From Hexactinellida sp. DTS-2022 (Eukaryota; Porifera; Hexactinellida), in assembly GCA_028753945.1 (NCBI GenBank), contig JAPNXP010000003.1, positions 1,488,001-1,552,000 on the forward strand: a stretch of 64,000 bases of DNA, in the 5' to 3' direction. Each line of letters opens with the position of its first letter. Position 1 is the first letter of the stretch. The notes under the pieces are model-generated. The model made no database searches and had not been told where the DNA came from. It saw nothing but the letters and a program-made list of their open reading frames with translations. The translations under genes and the position numbers were made by a program. Below, piece after piece: positions 26,501 to 40,110 of this stretch.

Positions 26501-29420
26501 AAATATTACACATAATATTAAGAAACAACAGGAAACGTGCTTAAACCATTACTTCATCAATTTGGAGTTTTTGACAGTCATAGGTCCCAAAAATTGGTTT
26601 TTCGCGATAAAATACTCTTAAATGAATGTAAATTGAGCTGAAGCGGTGTTTCAGTGGCACTGTTAGGAAGATTTTGGTGATAAATAATACATATCATCAA
26701 AAGAAACAACAGGAAACGTCCTTAAAACATTAATTTTTCAATTTGGGAGTTTTTGACAGTCATTGCTCTCAAAAATTGGTTTTTCCAGATATTAGGCTCT
26801 TAAATCAATGTAAATTGAGTGAGTGGTGTTTCAGTGGCACTGTCAGGACACCTTTGATGATAAATACTTCATATCATCAAAAGAAACAACTGGAAACGTC
26901 GGTAAACCAATAATTTTTCAATTTGGGAGTTTTTGACAGTCATTGCTCTCAAAAATTGGTTTTTCCAGATATTAGGCTCTTAAATGAATGTAAATTGAGT
27001 GAGTGGTGTTTCAGTGGCACTGTCAGGACACCTTTGATGATAAATACTTCATATCATCTAACGAAACTACTGGAAACGTCGGTAAACCATTCATTTATCA
27101 TTTTGGTAGTTTTTGCCAGTCATTGCGCTTAAAAATTGGTTTTTCTCGATATTAAACTCTTAAATGAATGTAAATTTAGTGATTTGAGTTTAAGTGGCAC
27201 TGTTAGCACACTTTTGATGATAAATATTACATATAATATTAAGAAACCGCAGGAAACGTCCTTAAACCATTAATTTATCAATTTGGGAGTTTTTGACAGT
27301 CATTGCTCTCAAAAATTGGTTTTTCCAGATATTAGGATCTTAAATGAATGTAAATTGAGTGAGTGGTGTTTCAGTGGCACTGTCTGGACACCTTTGATGA
27401 TAAATACTTCACATCATCAAAAGAAACCAATGGAAACGTTGGTAAACCATAAATTTATCAATTTGGGATTTTTTGACAGTCATTGCACATAAAAATTGTT
27501 TTTCTCGTTATTAGGCTCTTAAATGAATGTAAATTGAGTGAATGGTGTTTCAGTGGCACTGTTAGGACTCTTTTGATGATAAATACTACATGTCATCAAA
27601 AGAAACAACAGGATACGTCCTTAAACCAATAATTTATCAATTTGGGAGTTTTTGACAGTCATTGCACTCAAAAATTGGTTTTTCTGGTTATTAGGCACTT
27701 AAATGAATGTAAATTGAGTAATGGTGTTTTAGTGGCACTGTTAGGATACATTTGATGTTAAATACTTCATATCATCAAAAGAAACAACTGGAAACGTCGG
27801 TAAACCATTCATTTATCATTTTGGTATATTGTGACAGAAATTGCACTTAAAAATTGGTTTTTCTGGTTATTAGGCTCTTAAATGAATGTAAATTGAGTGA
27901 ATGGTGTTTCAGTGGCACTGTTAGGACACATTTGATGATAAATACTATATATCAAAAAAAGATACAACCGGAAACGTCCATAAACCACTAAGTTATGAAT
28001 TTGGAAGTTTTGGATTGTGATTGCACACAAAAATTGGTTTTTCCAGATACTAGGATCAAAAATGGATGTAAATTGTTTGAGTGGTGTTTCAGTGGCACTG
28101 TTAGCACACTTTTGATGATAAATATTACATATAATATTAAGAAACAACAGGAAACGTGCTTAAACCATTAATTTATCAATTTGGAGTTTTTGACAGTCAT
28201 AGGTCCCAAAAATTGGTTTTTCTCGATAAAATACTCTTAAATGAATGTAAATTGAGCTGAAGCGGTGTTTCAGTGGCACTGTTAGGAAGATTTTGGTGAT
28301 AAATAATACATATCATCAAAAGAAACAACAGGAAACGTCCTTAAAACATTAATTTTTCAATTTGGGAGTTTTTGACAGTCATTGCTCTCAAAAATTGGTT
28401 TTTCCAGATATTAGGCTCTTAAATGAATGTAAATTGAGTGAGTGGTGTTTCAGTGGCACTGTCAGGGCACCTTTGATGATAAATACTTCATATCATCAAA
28501 AGAAACAACTGGAAACGTCGGTAAACCAATAATTTTTCAATTTGGGAGTTTTTGACAGTCATTGCTCTCAAAAATTGGTTTTTCCAGATATTAGGCTCTT
28601 AAATGAATGTAAATTGAGTGAGTGGTGTTTCAGTGGCACTGTCAGGACACCTTTGATGATAAATACTTCATATCATCTAACGAAACTACTGGAAACGTCG
28701 GTAAACCATTCATTTATCATTTTGGTAGTTTTTGCCAGTCATTGCGCTTAAAAATTGGTTTTTCTCGATATTATACTCTTAAATGAATGTAAATTGAGTG
28801 ATTTGAGTTTAAGTGGCACTGTTAGGACTCTTTTGATGATTTATACTACATATCATCAAAAGAAACAACAGGAAACGTCCTTAAACCAATAATTTATCAA
28901 TTTGGAGTTTTTGACAGTCATAGGTCCCAAAAATTGGTTTTTCTCGATAAAATACTCTTAAATGAATGTAAATTGAGTGAGTGGTGTTTCAGTGGCATTG
29001 TCAGGACACCTTTGATGATAAATACTTCATATCATCGAAAGAAACAACTGGAAACGTCGGTAAACGATTCATTTTGGTAGTTTTTGACAGTCATTGCACA
29101 CAAAAATTGGTTTTTCTGGTCATTAGGCTCTTAAATGAATGTAAATTGAGTGAATTGTGTTTCAGTGGCACTGTTAGGACACATTTAATGATAAATACTT
29201 CATATCATCAAAAGAAACCAATGGAAACGTTGGTAAACCATTCATTTATCATTTTGTTCGTTTTTGACAGACATAGGTCACAAAAATTGGTTTTTCTCGA
29301 TATTATACTATTAAATGAATGTTACTTGAGTGAGTGGTGTTTCAGTGGCAATGTTAGCACACCTTTGATGATAGATATTATATATAATATTAAGAAACAA
29401 CAGGAAACGTGCTTAAACCA
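22960..29420 (-). repeat. Higher-order repeat, 3,231-bp unit, two copies
   Basis: An 18-monomer block duplicated in tandem: about 22,960-26,190 and 26,191-29,420. Offsets are 3,231 for landmarks at 23,082, 23,692, 24,052 and 24,647, and 3,232 at 25,749. Private differences exist, for example GGGAGTTTTGGATTG at 24,773 against GGAAGTTTTGGATTG at 28,003. Confidence 0.92.
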
Positions 29421-32400
29421 TTCATTTATCATTTTAATAGTTTTTGACAGTCATTGCACTTAAAAATTGGTTTTTCTCGTTATTAGGCACTCAAATGAAT
29501 GTTACTTCAGTGAGTGGTGTTTCAGTGGATACTGTTAGCACACTTTTTATGATAAATATTACATATAATATTAAGAAACAACAGGAAACGTGCTTAAACC
29601 ATTAATTTATCAATTTGGGAGTTTTTGACAGTCATTGCACATAAAAATTTGTTTTTCTCGTTATTAGGCTCAAAAATGAATGTAAGGTGAGTGAGTGGTG
29701 TTTCAGTGGCACTGTCAGGACACATTTGATGATAAATACTTCATATCATCAAAAGAAACAACCGGAAAAGTCGGGAAACGATTCATTTATCATTTTGCTT
29801 GTTTTTGACAGTCATTGCACACAAAAATTGGTTTTTCACGTTATTAGGCTCTCAAATGAATATTACTTCAGTGAGTGGTGTTTCAGTGGATACTGTTAGC
29901 ACACTTTTGATGATAAATATTACATATAATATTAAGAAACAACAGGAAACGTCCTTAAACCATTAATTTATCAATTTGGGAGTTTTTGACAGTCATTGCT
30001 CTCAAAAATTGGTTTTTCCAGATATTAGGATCTTAAATGAATGTAAATTGAGTGAGTGGTGTTTCAGTGGCACTGTCTGGACACCTTTGATGATAAATAC
30101 TTCACATCATCAAAAGAAACCAATGGAAACGTTGGTAAACCATAAATTTATCAATTTGGGATTTTTTGACAGTCATTGCACATAAAAATTGTTTTTCTCG
30201 TTATTAGGCTCTTAAATGAATGTAAATTGAGTGAATGGTGTTTCAGTGGCACTGTTAGGACTCTTTTGATGATAAATACTACATGTCATCAAAAGAAACA
30301 ACAGGATACGTCCTAAAACCAATAATTTATCAATTTGGGAGTTTTTGACAGTCATTGCACTCAAAAATTGGTTTTTCTGGTTATTAGGCACTTAAATGAA
30401 TGTAAATTGAGTAATGGTGTTTTAGTGGCACTGTTAGGATACATTTGATGTTAAATACTTCATATCATCAAAAGAAACAACTGGAAACGTCGGTAAACCA
30501 TTCATTTATCATTTTGGTATATTGTGACAGAAATTGCACTTAAAAATTGGTTTTTCTGGTTATTAGGCTCTTAAATGAATGTAAATTGAGTGAATGGTGT
30601 TTCAGTGGCACTGTTAGGACACATTTGATGATAAATACTATATATCAAAAAAAGATACAACCGGAAACGTCCATAAACCACTAAGTTATGAATTTGGGAG
30701 TTTTGGATTGTGATTGCACACAAAAATTGGTTTTTCCAGATACTAGGCTCAAAAATGGATGTAAATTGTTTGAGTGGTGTTTCAGTGGCACTGTTAGCAC
30801 ACTTTTGATGATAAATATTACATATAATATTAAGAAACAACAGGAAACGTGCTTAAACCATTAATTTATCAATTTGGAGTTTTTGACAGTCATAGGTCCC
30901 AAAAATTGGTTTTTCTCGATAAAATACTCTTAAATGAATGTAAATTGAGCTGAAGTGGTGTTTCAGAGGCAAAGTTAGGAAACTTTTGATGATAAATAAT
31001 ACATATAATAAAAAGAAACAACAGGAAACGTCCTTAAACCAATAATTTATCAATTTGGGAGTTTTTGACAGTCATTGCTCTCAAAAATTGGTTTTCCAGA
31101 TATTAGGCTCTTAAATGAATGTAAATTGAGTGAGTGGTGTTTCAGTGGCACTGTCAGGACACCTTTGATGATAAATACTTCATATCATCGAAAGAAACAA
31201 CTGAAAAATTCGGTATACCATTCATTTATCATTTTGGTAGTTTTTGCCAGACATTGCAGTTAAAAATTGGTTTTTCTCGATATTATACTCTTAAATGAAT
31301 GTAAATTGAGTGATTTGAGTTTAAGTGGCACTGTTAGGACTCCTTTGCTGATTTATACTACATATCATCAAAAGAAACAACAGGAAACGTCCTTAAACCA
31401 ATAATTTATAAATTTGGGAGTTTTTGACAGTCATCGGACTCAAAAATTGGTTTTTCCAGATATTAGGCTCTTAAATGAGTGTAAATTTAGGGTGTGGTGT
31501 TTAAGTGGCTTTGTCAGGACACCTTTGATGATAAATACTTCATATCATCAAAAGAAACTAATGGAAACGTCGGTAACCATTCATTTATCATTTTGGTAGT
31601 TTTTGACAGACATAGGTCACAAAAATTGGTTTTTCTCGATATTATACTCTTAAATGGATGTAAATTGAGTGAGTTGAGTTTCAGTGGCACTGTTAGGACT
31701 CTTTTGATGATTTATACTACATATCATGAAAAGAAACAACAGGAAACGTCCTTAAACCAATAATTTATCAATTTGGGAGTTTTTGACAGTCATTGCTCTC
31801 AAAAATTGGTTTTTCCAGATATTAGGCACTTAAATGAATGTAAATTGAGTGAGTGGTGTTTCAGTGGCACTGTTTGGACAACTTTGATGATAAATACTTC
31901 ATATCATCGAAAGAAACTACTGGAAACGTCGGTAAACCATTCATTTATCATTTTGGTAGTTTTTGCCAGTCATTACTCTTAAAAATTGGTTTTTCTCGAT
32001 ATTATACTCTTAAATGAATGTAAATTGAGTGATTTGAGTTTAAGTGGCACTGTTAGGACTCCTTTGCTGATTTATACTACATATCATCAAAAGAAACAAC
32101 AGGAAACGTCCTTAAACCAATAATTTATCAATTTGGGATTTTTTGACAGTCATTGCACATAAAAATTGTTTTTCTCGTTATTAGGCTCTTAAATGAATGT
32201 AAATTGAGTGAATGGTGTTTCAGTGGCACTGTTAGGACTCTTTTGATGATAAATACTACATGTCATCAAAAGAAACAACAGGATACGTCCTAAAACCAAT
32301 AATTTATCAATTTGGGAGTTTTTGACAGTCATTGCACTCAAAAATTGGTTTTTCTGGTTATTAGGCACTTAAATGAATGTAAATTGAGTAATGGTGTTTT

Positions 32401-35400
32401 AGTGGCACTGTTAGGATACATTTGATGTTAAATACTTCATATCATCAAAAGAAACAACTGGAAACGTCGGTAAACCATTCATTTATCATTTTGGTATATT
32501 GTGACAGAAATTGCACTTAAAAATTGGTTTTTCTGGTTATTAGGCTCTTAAATGAATGTAAATTGAGTGAATGGTGTTTCAGTGGCACTGTTAGGACACA
32601 TTTGATGATAAATACTATATATCAAAAAAAGATACAACCGGAAACGTCCATAAACCACTAAGTTATGAATTTGGGAGTTTTGGATTGTGATTGCACACAA
32701 AAATTGGTTTTTCCAGATACTAGGCTCAAAAATGGATGTAAATTGTTTGAGTGGTGTTTCAGTGGCACTGTTAGCACACTTTTGATGATAAATATTACAT
32801 ATAATATTAAGAAACAACAGGAAACGTGCTTAAACCATTAATTTATCAATTTGGAGTTTTTGACAGTCATAGGTCCCAAAAATTGGTTTTTCTCGATAAA
32901 ATACTCTTAAATGAATGTAAATTGAGCTGAAGTGGTGTTTCAGAGGCAAAGTTAGGAAACTTTTGATGATAAATAATACATATAATAAAAAGAAACAACA
33001 GGAAACGTCCTTAAACCAATAATTTATCAATTTGGGAGTTTTTGACAGTCATTGCTCTCAAAAATTGGTTTTCCAGATATTAGGCTCTTAAATGAATGTA
33101 AATTGAGTGAGTGGTGTTTCAGTGGCACTGTCAGGACACCTTTGATGATAAATACTTCATATCATCGAAAGAAACAACTGAAAAATTCGGTATACCATTC
33201 ATTTATCATTTTGGTAGTTTTTGCCAGACATTGCAGTTAAAAATTGGTTTTTCTCGATATTATACTCTTAAATGAATGTAAATTGAGTGATTTGAGTTTA
33301 AGTGGCACTGTTAGGACTCCTTTGCTGATTTATACTACATATCATCAAAAGAAACAACAGGAAACGTCCTTAAACCAATAATTTATAAATTTGGGAGTTT
33401 TTGACAGTCATCGGACTCAAAAATTGGTTTTTCCAGATATTAGGCTCTTAAATGAGTGTAAATTTAGGGTGTGGTGTTTAAGTGGCTTTGTCAGGACACC
33501 TTTGATGATAAATACTTCATATCATCAAAAGAAACTAATGGAAACGTCGGTAACCATTCATTTATCATTTTGGTAGTTTTTGACAGACATAGGTCACAAA
33601 AATTGGTTTTTCTCGATATTATACTCTTAAATGAATGTAAATTGAGTGAGTTGAGTTTCAGTGGCACTGTTAGGACTCTTTTGATGATTTATACTACATA
33701 TCATGAAAAGAAACAACAGGAAACGTCCTTAAACCAATAATTTATCAATTTGGGAGTTTTTGACAGTCATTGCTCTCAAAAATTGGTTTTTCCAGATATT
33801 AGGCACTTAAATGAATGTAAATTGAGTGAGTGGTGTTTCAGTGGCACTGTTTGGACAACTTTGATGATAAATACTTCATATCATCGAAAGAAACTACTGG
33901 AAACGTCGGTAAACCATTCATTTATCATTTTGGTAGTTTTTGCCAGTCATTACTCTTAAAAATTGGTTTTTCTCGATATTATACTCTTAAATGAATGTAA
34001 ATTGAGTGATTTGAGTTTAAGTGGCACTGTTAGGACTTTTTTGATGATTTAGACTACATATCATCAAAAGAAACAACAGGAAACGTCGTTAAACCAATAA
34101 TTTATCAATTTGGGAGTTTTTGACAGTGAGTGAACTCAAAAATTGGTTTTTCCAGATATTAGGCTCTTAAATGAATGTAAATTGAGTGAGTGGTGTTTAA
34201 GTGGCACTGTCCGGACACCTTTGATGATAAATACTTCATATCATCAAAAGAAACTAATGGAAACGTTGGTAAACCATTCATTTATCATTTTGGTGTTTTT
34301 TGACAGACATAGGTCACAAAAATTGGTTTTTCTCGATATTTTACTATTAAATGAATGTAAATTGAGCTGAAGTGGTGTTTCATGGGCACTGTAGGAAACT
34401 TTTGATGATAAATAATACATATAATCAAAAGAAACAACAGGAAACGTCCTTAAACCAATAATTTATCAATTTGGGTGTTTTTGACAGTCATTGCTCTCAA
34501 AAATTGGTTTTTCCAGATATTAGGCTCTTAAATGAATGTAAATTGAGTGAGTGGTGTTTCAGTGGCATTGTCAGGACACCTTTGATGATAAATACTTCAT
34601 ATCATCGAAAGAAACAACTGGAAACGTCGGTAAACGATTCATTTTGGTAGTTTTTGACAGTCATTGCACACAAAAATTGGTTTTTCTGGTCATTAGGCTC
34701 TTAAATGAATGTAAATTGAGTGAATTGTGTTTCAGTGGCACTGTTAGGACACATTTAATGATAAATACTTCATATCATCAAAAGAAACCAATGGAAACGT
34801 TGGTAAACCATTCATTTATCATTTTGTTCGTTTTTGACAGACATAGGTCACAAAAATTGGTTTTTCTCGATATTATACTATTAAATGAATGTTACTTGAG
34901 TGAGTGGTGTTTCAGTGGCAATGTTAGCACACCTTTGATGATAGATATTATATATAATATTAAGAAACAACAGGAAACGTGCTTAAACCATTCATTTATC
35001 ATTTTAATAGTTTTTGACAGTCATTGCACTTAAAAATTGGTTTTTCTCGTTATTAGGCACTCAAATGAATGTTACTTCAGTGAGTGGTGTTTCAGTGGAT
35101 ACTGTTAGCACACTTTTTATGATAAATATTACATATAATATTAAGAAACAACAGGAAACGTGCTTAAACCATTAATTTATCAATTTGGGAGTTTTTGACA
35201 GTCATTGCACATAAAAATTTGTTTTTCTCGTTATTAGGCTCAAAAATGAATGTAAGGTGAGTGAGTGGTGTTTCAGTGGCACTGTCAGGACACATTTGAT
35301 GATAAATACTTCATATCATCAAAAGAAACAACCGGAAAAGTCGGGAAACGATTCATTTATCATTTTGCTTGTTTTTGACAGTCATTGCACACAAAAAGTG

Positions 35401-38400
35401 GTTTTTCACGTTATTAGGCTCTCAAATGAATATTACTTCAGTGAGTGGTGTTTCAGTGGATACTGTTAGCACACTTTTGATGATAAATATTACATATAAT
35501 ATTAAGAAACAACAGGAAACGTCCTTAAACCATTAATTTATCAATTTGGGAGTTTTTGACAGTCATTGCTCTCAAAAATTGGTTTTTCCAGATATTAGGA
35601 TCTTAAATGAATGTAAATTGAGTGAGTGGTGTTTCAGTGGCACTGTCTGGACACCTTTGATGATAAATACTTCACATCATCAAAAGAAACCAATGGAAAC
35701 GTTGGTAAACCATAAATTTATCAATTTGGGATTTTTTGACAGTCATTGCACATAAAAATTGTTTTTCTCGTTATTAGGCTCTTAAATGAATGTAAATTGA
35801 GTGAATGGTGTTTCAGTGGCACTGTTAGGACTCTTTTGATGATAAATACTACATGTCATCAAAAGAAACAACAGGATACGTCCTAAAACCAATAATTTAT
35901 CAATTTGGGAGTTTTTGACAGTCATTGCACTCAAAAATTGGTTTTTCTGGTTATTAGGCACTTAAATGAATGTAAATTGAGTAATGGTGTTTTAGTGGCA
36001 CTGTTAGGATACATTTGATGTTAAATACTTCATATCATCAAAAGAAACAACTGGAAACGTCGGTAAACCATTCATTTATCATTTTGGTATATTGTGACAG
36101 AAATTGCACTTAAAAATTGGTTTTTCTGGTTATTAGGCTCTTAAATGAATGTAAATTGAGTGAATGGTGTTTCAGTGGCACTGTTAGGACACATTTGATG
36201 ATAAATACTATATATCAAAAAAAGATACAACCGGAAACGTCCATAAACCACTAAGTTATGAATTTGGGAGTTTTGGATTGTGATTGCACACAAAAATTGG
36301 TTTTTCCAGATACTAGGCTCAAAAATGGATGTAAATTGTTTGAGTGGTGTTTCAGTGGCACTGTTAGCACACTTTTGATGATAAATATTACATATAATAT
36401 TAAGAAACAACAGGAAACGTGCTTAAACCATTAATTTATCAATTTGGAGTTTTTGACAGTCATAGGTCCCAAAAATTGGTTTTTCTCGATAAAATACTCT
36501 TAAATGAATGTAAATTGAGCTGAAGTGGTGTTTCAGAGGCAAAGTTAGGAAACTTTTGATGATAAATAATACATATAATAAAAAGAAACAACAGGAAACG
36601 TCCTTAAACCAATAATTTATCAATTTGGGAGTTTTTGACAGTCATTGCTCTCAAAAATTGGTTTTCCAGATATTAGGCTCTTAAATGAATGTAAATTGAG
36701 TGAGTGGTGTTTCAGTGGCACTGTCAGGACACCTTTGATGATAAATACTTCATATCATCGAAAGAAACAACTGAAAAATTCGGTATACCATTCATTTATC
36801 ATTTTGGTAGTTTTTGCCAGACATTGCAGTTAAAAATTGGTTTTTCTCGATATTATACTCTTAAATGAATGTAAATTGAGTGATTTGAGTTTAAGTGGCA
36901 CTGTTAGGACTCCTTTGCTGATTTATACTACATATCATCAAAAGAAACAACAGGAAACGTCCTTAAACCAATAATTTTTAAATTTGGGAGTTTTTGACAG
37001 TCATCGGACTCAAAAATTGGTTTTTCCAGATATTAGGCTCTTAAATGAGTGTAAATTTAGGGTGTGGTGTTTAAGTGGCTTTGTCAGGACACCTTTGATG
37101 ATAAATACTTCATATCATCAAAAGAAACTAATGGAAACGTCGGTAACCATTCATTTATCATTTTGGTAGTTTTTGACAGACATAGGTCACAAAAATTGGT
37201 TTTTCTCGATATTATACTCTTAAATGGATGTAAATTGAGTGAGTTGAGTTTCAGTGGCACTGTTAGGACTCTTTTGATGATTTATACTACATATCATGAA
37301 AAGAAACAACAGGAAACGTCCTTAAACCAATAATTTATCAATTTGGGAGTTTTTGACAGTCATTGCTCTCAAAAATTGGTTTTTCCAGATATTAGGCACT
37401 TAAATGAATGTAAATTGAGTGAGTGGTGTTTCAGTGGCACTGTTTGGACAACTTTGATGATAAATACTTCATATCATCGAAAGAAACTACTGGAAACGTC
37501 GGTAAACCATTCATTTATCATTTTGGTAGTTTTTGCCAGTCATTACTCTTAAAAATTGGTTTTTCTCGATATTATACTCTTAAATGAATGTAAATTGAGT
37601 GATTTGAGTTTAAGTGGCACTGTTAGGACTCCTTTGCTGATTTATACTACATATCATCAAAAGAAACAACAGGAAACGTCCTTAAACCAATAATTTATCA
37701 ATTTGGGATTTTTTGACAGTCATTGCACATAAAAATTGTTTTTCTCGTTATTAGGCTCTTAAATGAATGTAAATTGAGTGAATGGTGTTTCAGTGGCACT
37801 GTTAGGACTCTTTTGATGATAAATACTACATGTCATCAAAAGAAACAACAGGATACGTCCTAAAACCAATAATTTATCAATTTGGGAGTTTTTGACAGTC
37901 ATTGCACTCAAAAATTGGTTTTTCTGGTTATTAGGCACTTAAATGAATGTAAATTGAGTAATGGTGTTTTAGTGGCACTGTTAGGATACATTTGATGTTA
38001 AATACTTCATATCATCAAAAGAAACAACTGGAAACGTCGGTAAACCATTCATTTATCATTTTGGTATATTGTGACAGAAATTGCACTTAAAAATTGGTTT
38101 TTCTGGTTATTAGGCTCTTAAATGAATGTAAATTGAGTGAATGGTGTTTCAGTGGCACTGTTAGGACACATTTGATGATAAATACTATATATCAAAAAAA
38201 GATACAACCGGAAACGTCCATAAACCACTAAGTTATGAATTTGGGAGTTTTGGATTGTGATTGCACACAAAAATTGGTTTTTCCAGATACTAGGCTCAAA
38301 AATGGATGTAAATTGTTTGAGTGGTGTTTCAGTGGCACTGTTAGCACACTTTTGATGATAAATATTACATATAATATTAAGAAACAACAGGAAACGTGCT

Positions 38401-40110
38401 TAAACCATTAATTTATCAATTTGGAGTTTTTGACAGTCATAGGTCCCAAAAATTGGTTTTTCTCGATAAAATACTCTTAAATGAATGTAAATTGAGCTGA
38501 AGTGGTGTTTCAGAGGCAAAGTTAGGAAACTTTTGATGATAAATAATACATATAATAAAAAGAAACAACAGGAAACGTCCTTAAACCAATAATTTATCAA
38601 TTTGGGAGTTTTTGACAGTCATTGCTCTCAAAAATTGGTTTTCCAGATATTAGGCTCTTAAATGAATGTAAATTGAGTGAGTGGTGTTTCAGTGGCACTG
38701 TCAGGACACCTTTGATGATAAATACTTCATATCATCGAAAGAAACAACTGAAAAATTCGGTATACCATTCATTTATCATTTTGGTAGTTTTTGCCAGACA
38801 TTGCAGTTAAAAATTGGTTTTTCTCGATATTATACTCTTAAATGAATGTAAATTGAGTGATTTGAGTTTAAGTGGCACTGTTAGGACTCCTTTGCTGATT
38901 TATACTACATATCATCAAAAGAAACAACAGGAAACGTCCTTAAACCAATAATTTATAAATTTGGGAGTTTTTGACAGTCATCGGACTCAAAAATTGGTTT
39001 TTCCAGATATTAGGCTCTTAAATGAGTGTAAATTTAGGGTGTGGTGTTTAAGTGGCTTTGTCAGGACACCTTTGATGATAAATACTTCATATCATCAAAA
39101 GAAACTAATGGAAACGTCGGTAACCATTCATTTATCATTTTGGTAGTTTTTGACAGACATAGGTCACAAAAATTGGTTTTTCTCGATATTATACTCTTAA
39201 ATGAATGTAAATTGAGTGAGTTGAGTTTCAGTGGCACTGTTAGGACTCTTTTGATGATTTATACTACATATCATGAAAAGAAACAACAGGAAACGTCCTT
39301 AAACCAATAATTTATCAATTTGGGAGTTTTTGACAGTCATTGCTCTCAAAAATTGGTTTTTCCAGATATTAGGCACTTAAATGAATGTAAATTGAGTGAG
39401 TGGTGTTTCAGTGGCACTGTTTGGACAACTTTGATGATAAATACTTCATATCATCGAAAGAAACTACTGGAAACGTCGGTAAACCATTCATTTATCATTT
39501 TGGTAGTTTTTGCCAGTCATTACTCTTAAAAATTGGTTTTTCTCGATATTATACTCTTAAATGAATGTAAATTGAGTGATTTGAGTTTAAGTGGCACTGT
39601 TAGGACTTTTTTGATGATTTAGACTACATATCATCAAAAGAAACAACAGGAAACGTCGTTAAACCAATAATTTATCAATTTGGGAGTTTTTGACAGTGAG
39701 TGAACTCAAAAATTGGTTTTTCCAGATATTAGGCTCTTAAATGAATGTAAATTGAGTGAGTGGTGTTTAAGTGGCACTGTCCGGACACCTTTGATGATAA
39801 ATACTTCATATCATCAAAAGAAACTAATGGAAACGTTGGTAAACCATTCATTTATCATTTTGGTGTTTTTTGACAGACATAGGTCACAAAAATTGGTTTT
39901 TCTCGATATTTTACTATTAAATGAATGTAAATTGAGCTGAAGTGGTGTTTCATGGGCACTGTAGGAAACTTTTGATGATAAATAATACATATAATCAAAA
40001 GAAACAACAGGAAACGTCCTTAAACCAATAATTTATCAATTTGGGTGTTTTTGACAGTCATTGCTCTCAAAAATTGGTTTTTCCAGATATTAGGCTCTTA
40101 AATGAATGTA
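28970..40110 (-). repeat. Higher-order repeat, 5,570-bp unit, two copies
   Basis: A 31-monomer block duplicated in tandem: about 28,970-34,540 and 34,541-40,110. At least fifteen landmarks shift by exactly 5,570 bp (28,981 to 34,551; 30,571 to 36,141; 31,773 to 37,343; 34,143 to 39,713). Divergence is a few substitutions only, for example T at 29,828 against G at 35,398. The unit itself contains the older 1,977-bp duplication. Confidence 0.95.
30570..33960 (-). repeat. Higher-order repeat, 1,977-bp unit nested in the 5,570-bp unit
   Basis: An 11-monomer block repeats with offset 1,977 (30,571 to 32,548; 31,075 to 33,052; 31,494 to 33,471; 31,773 to 33,750) and diverges after about 34,040. 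The pair is copied again inside the second 5,570-bp unit (36,141 and 38,118). Confidence 0.94.
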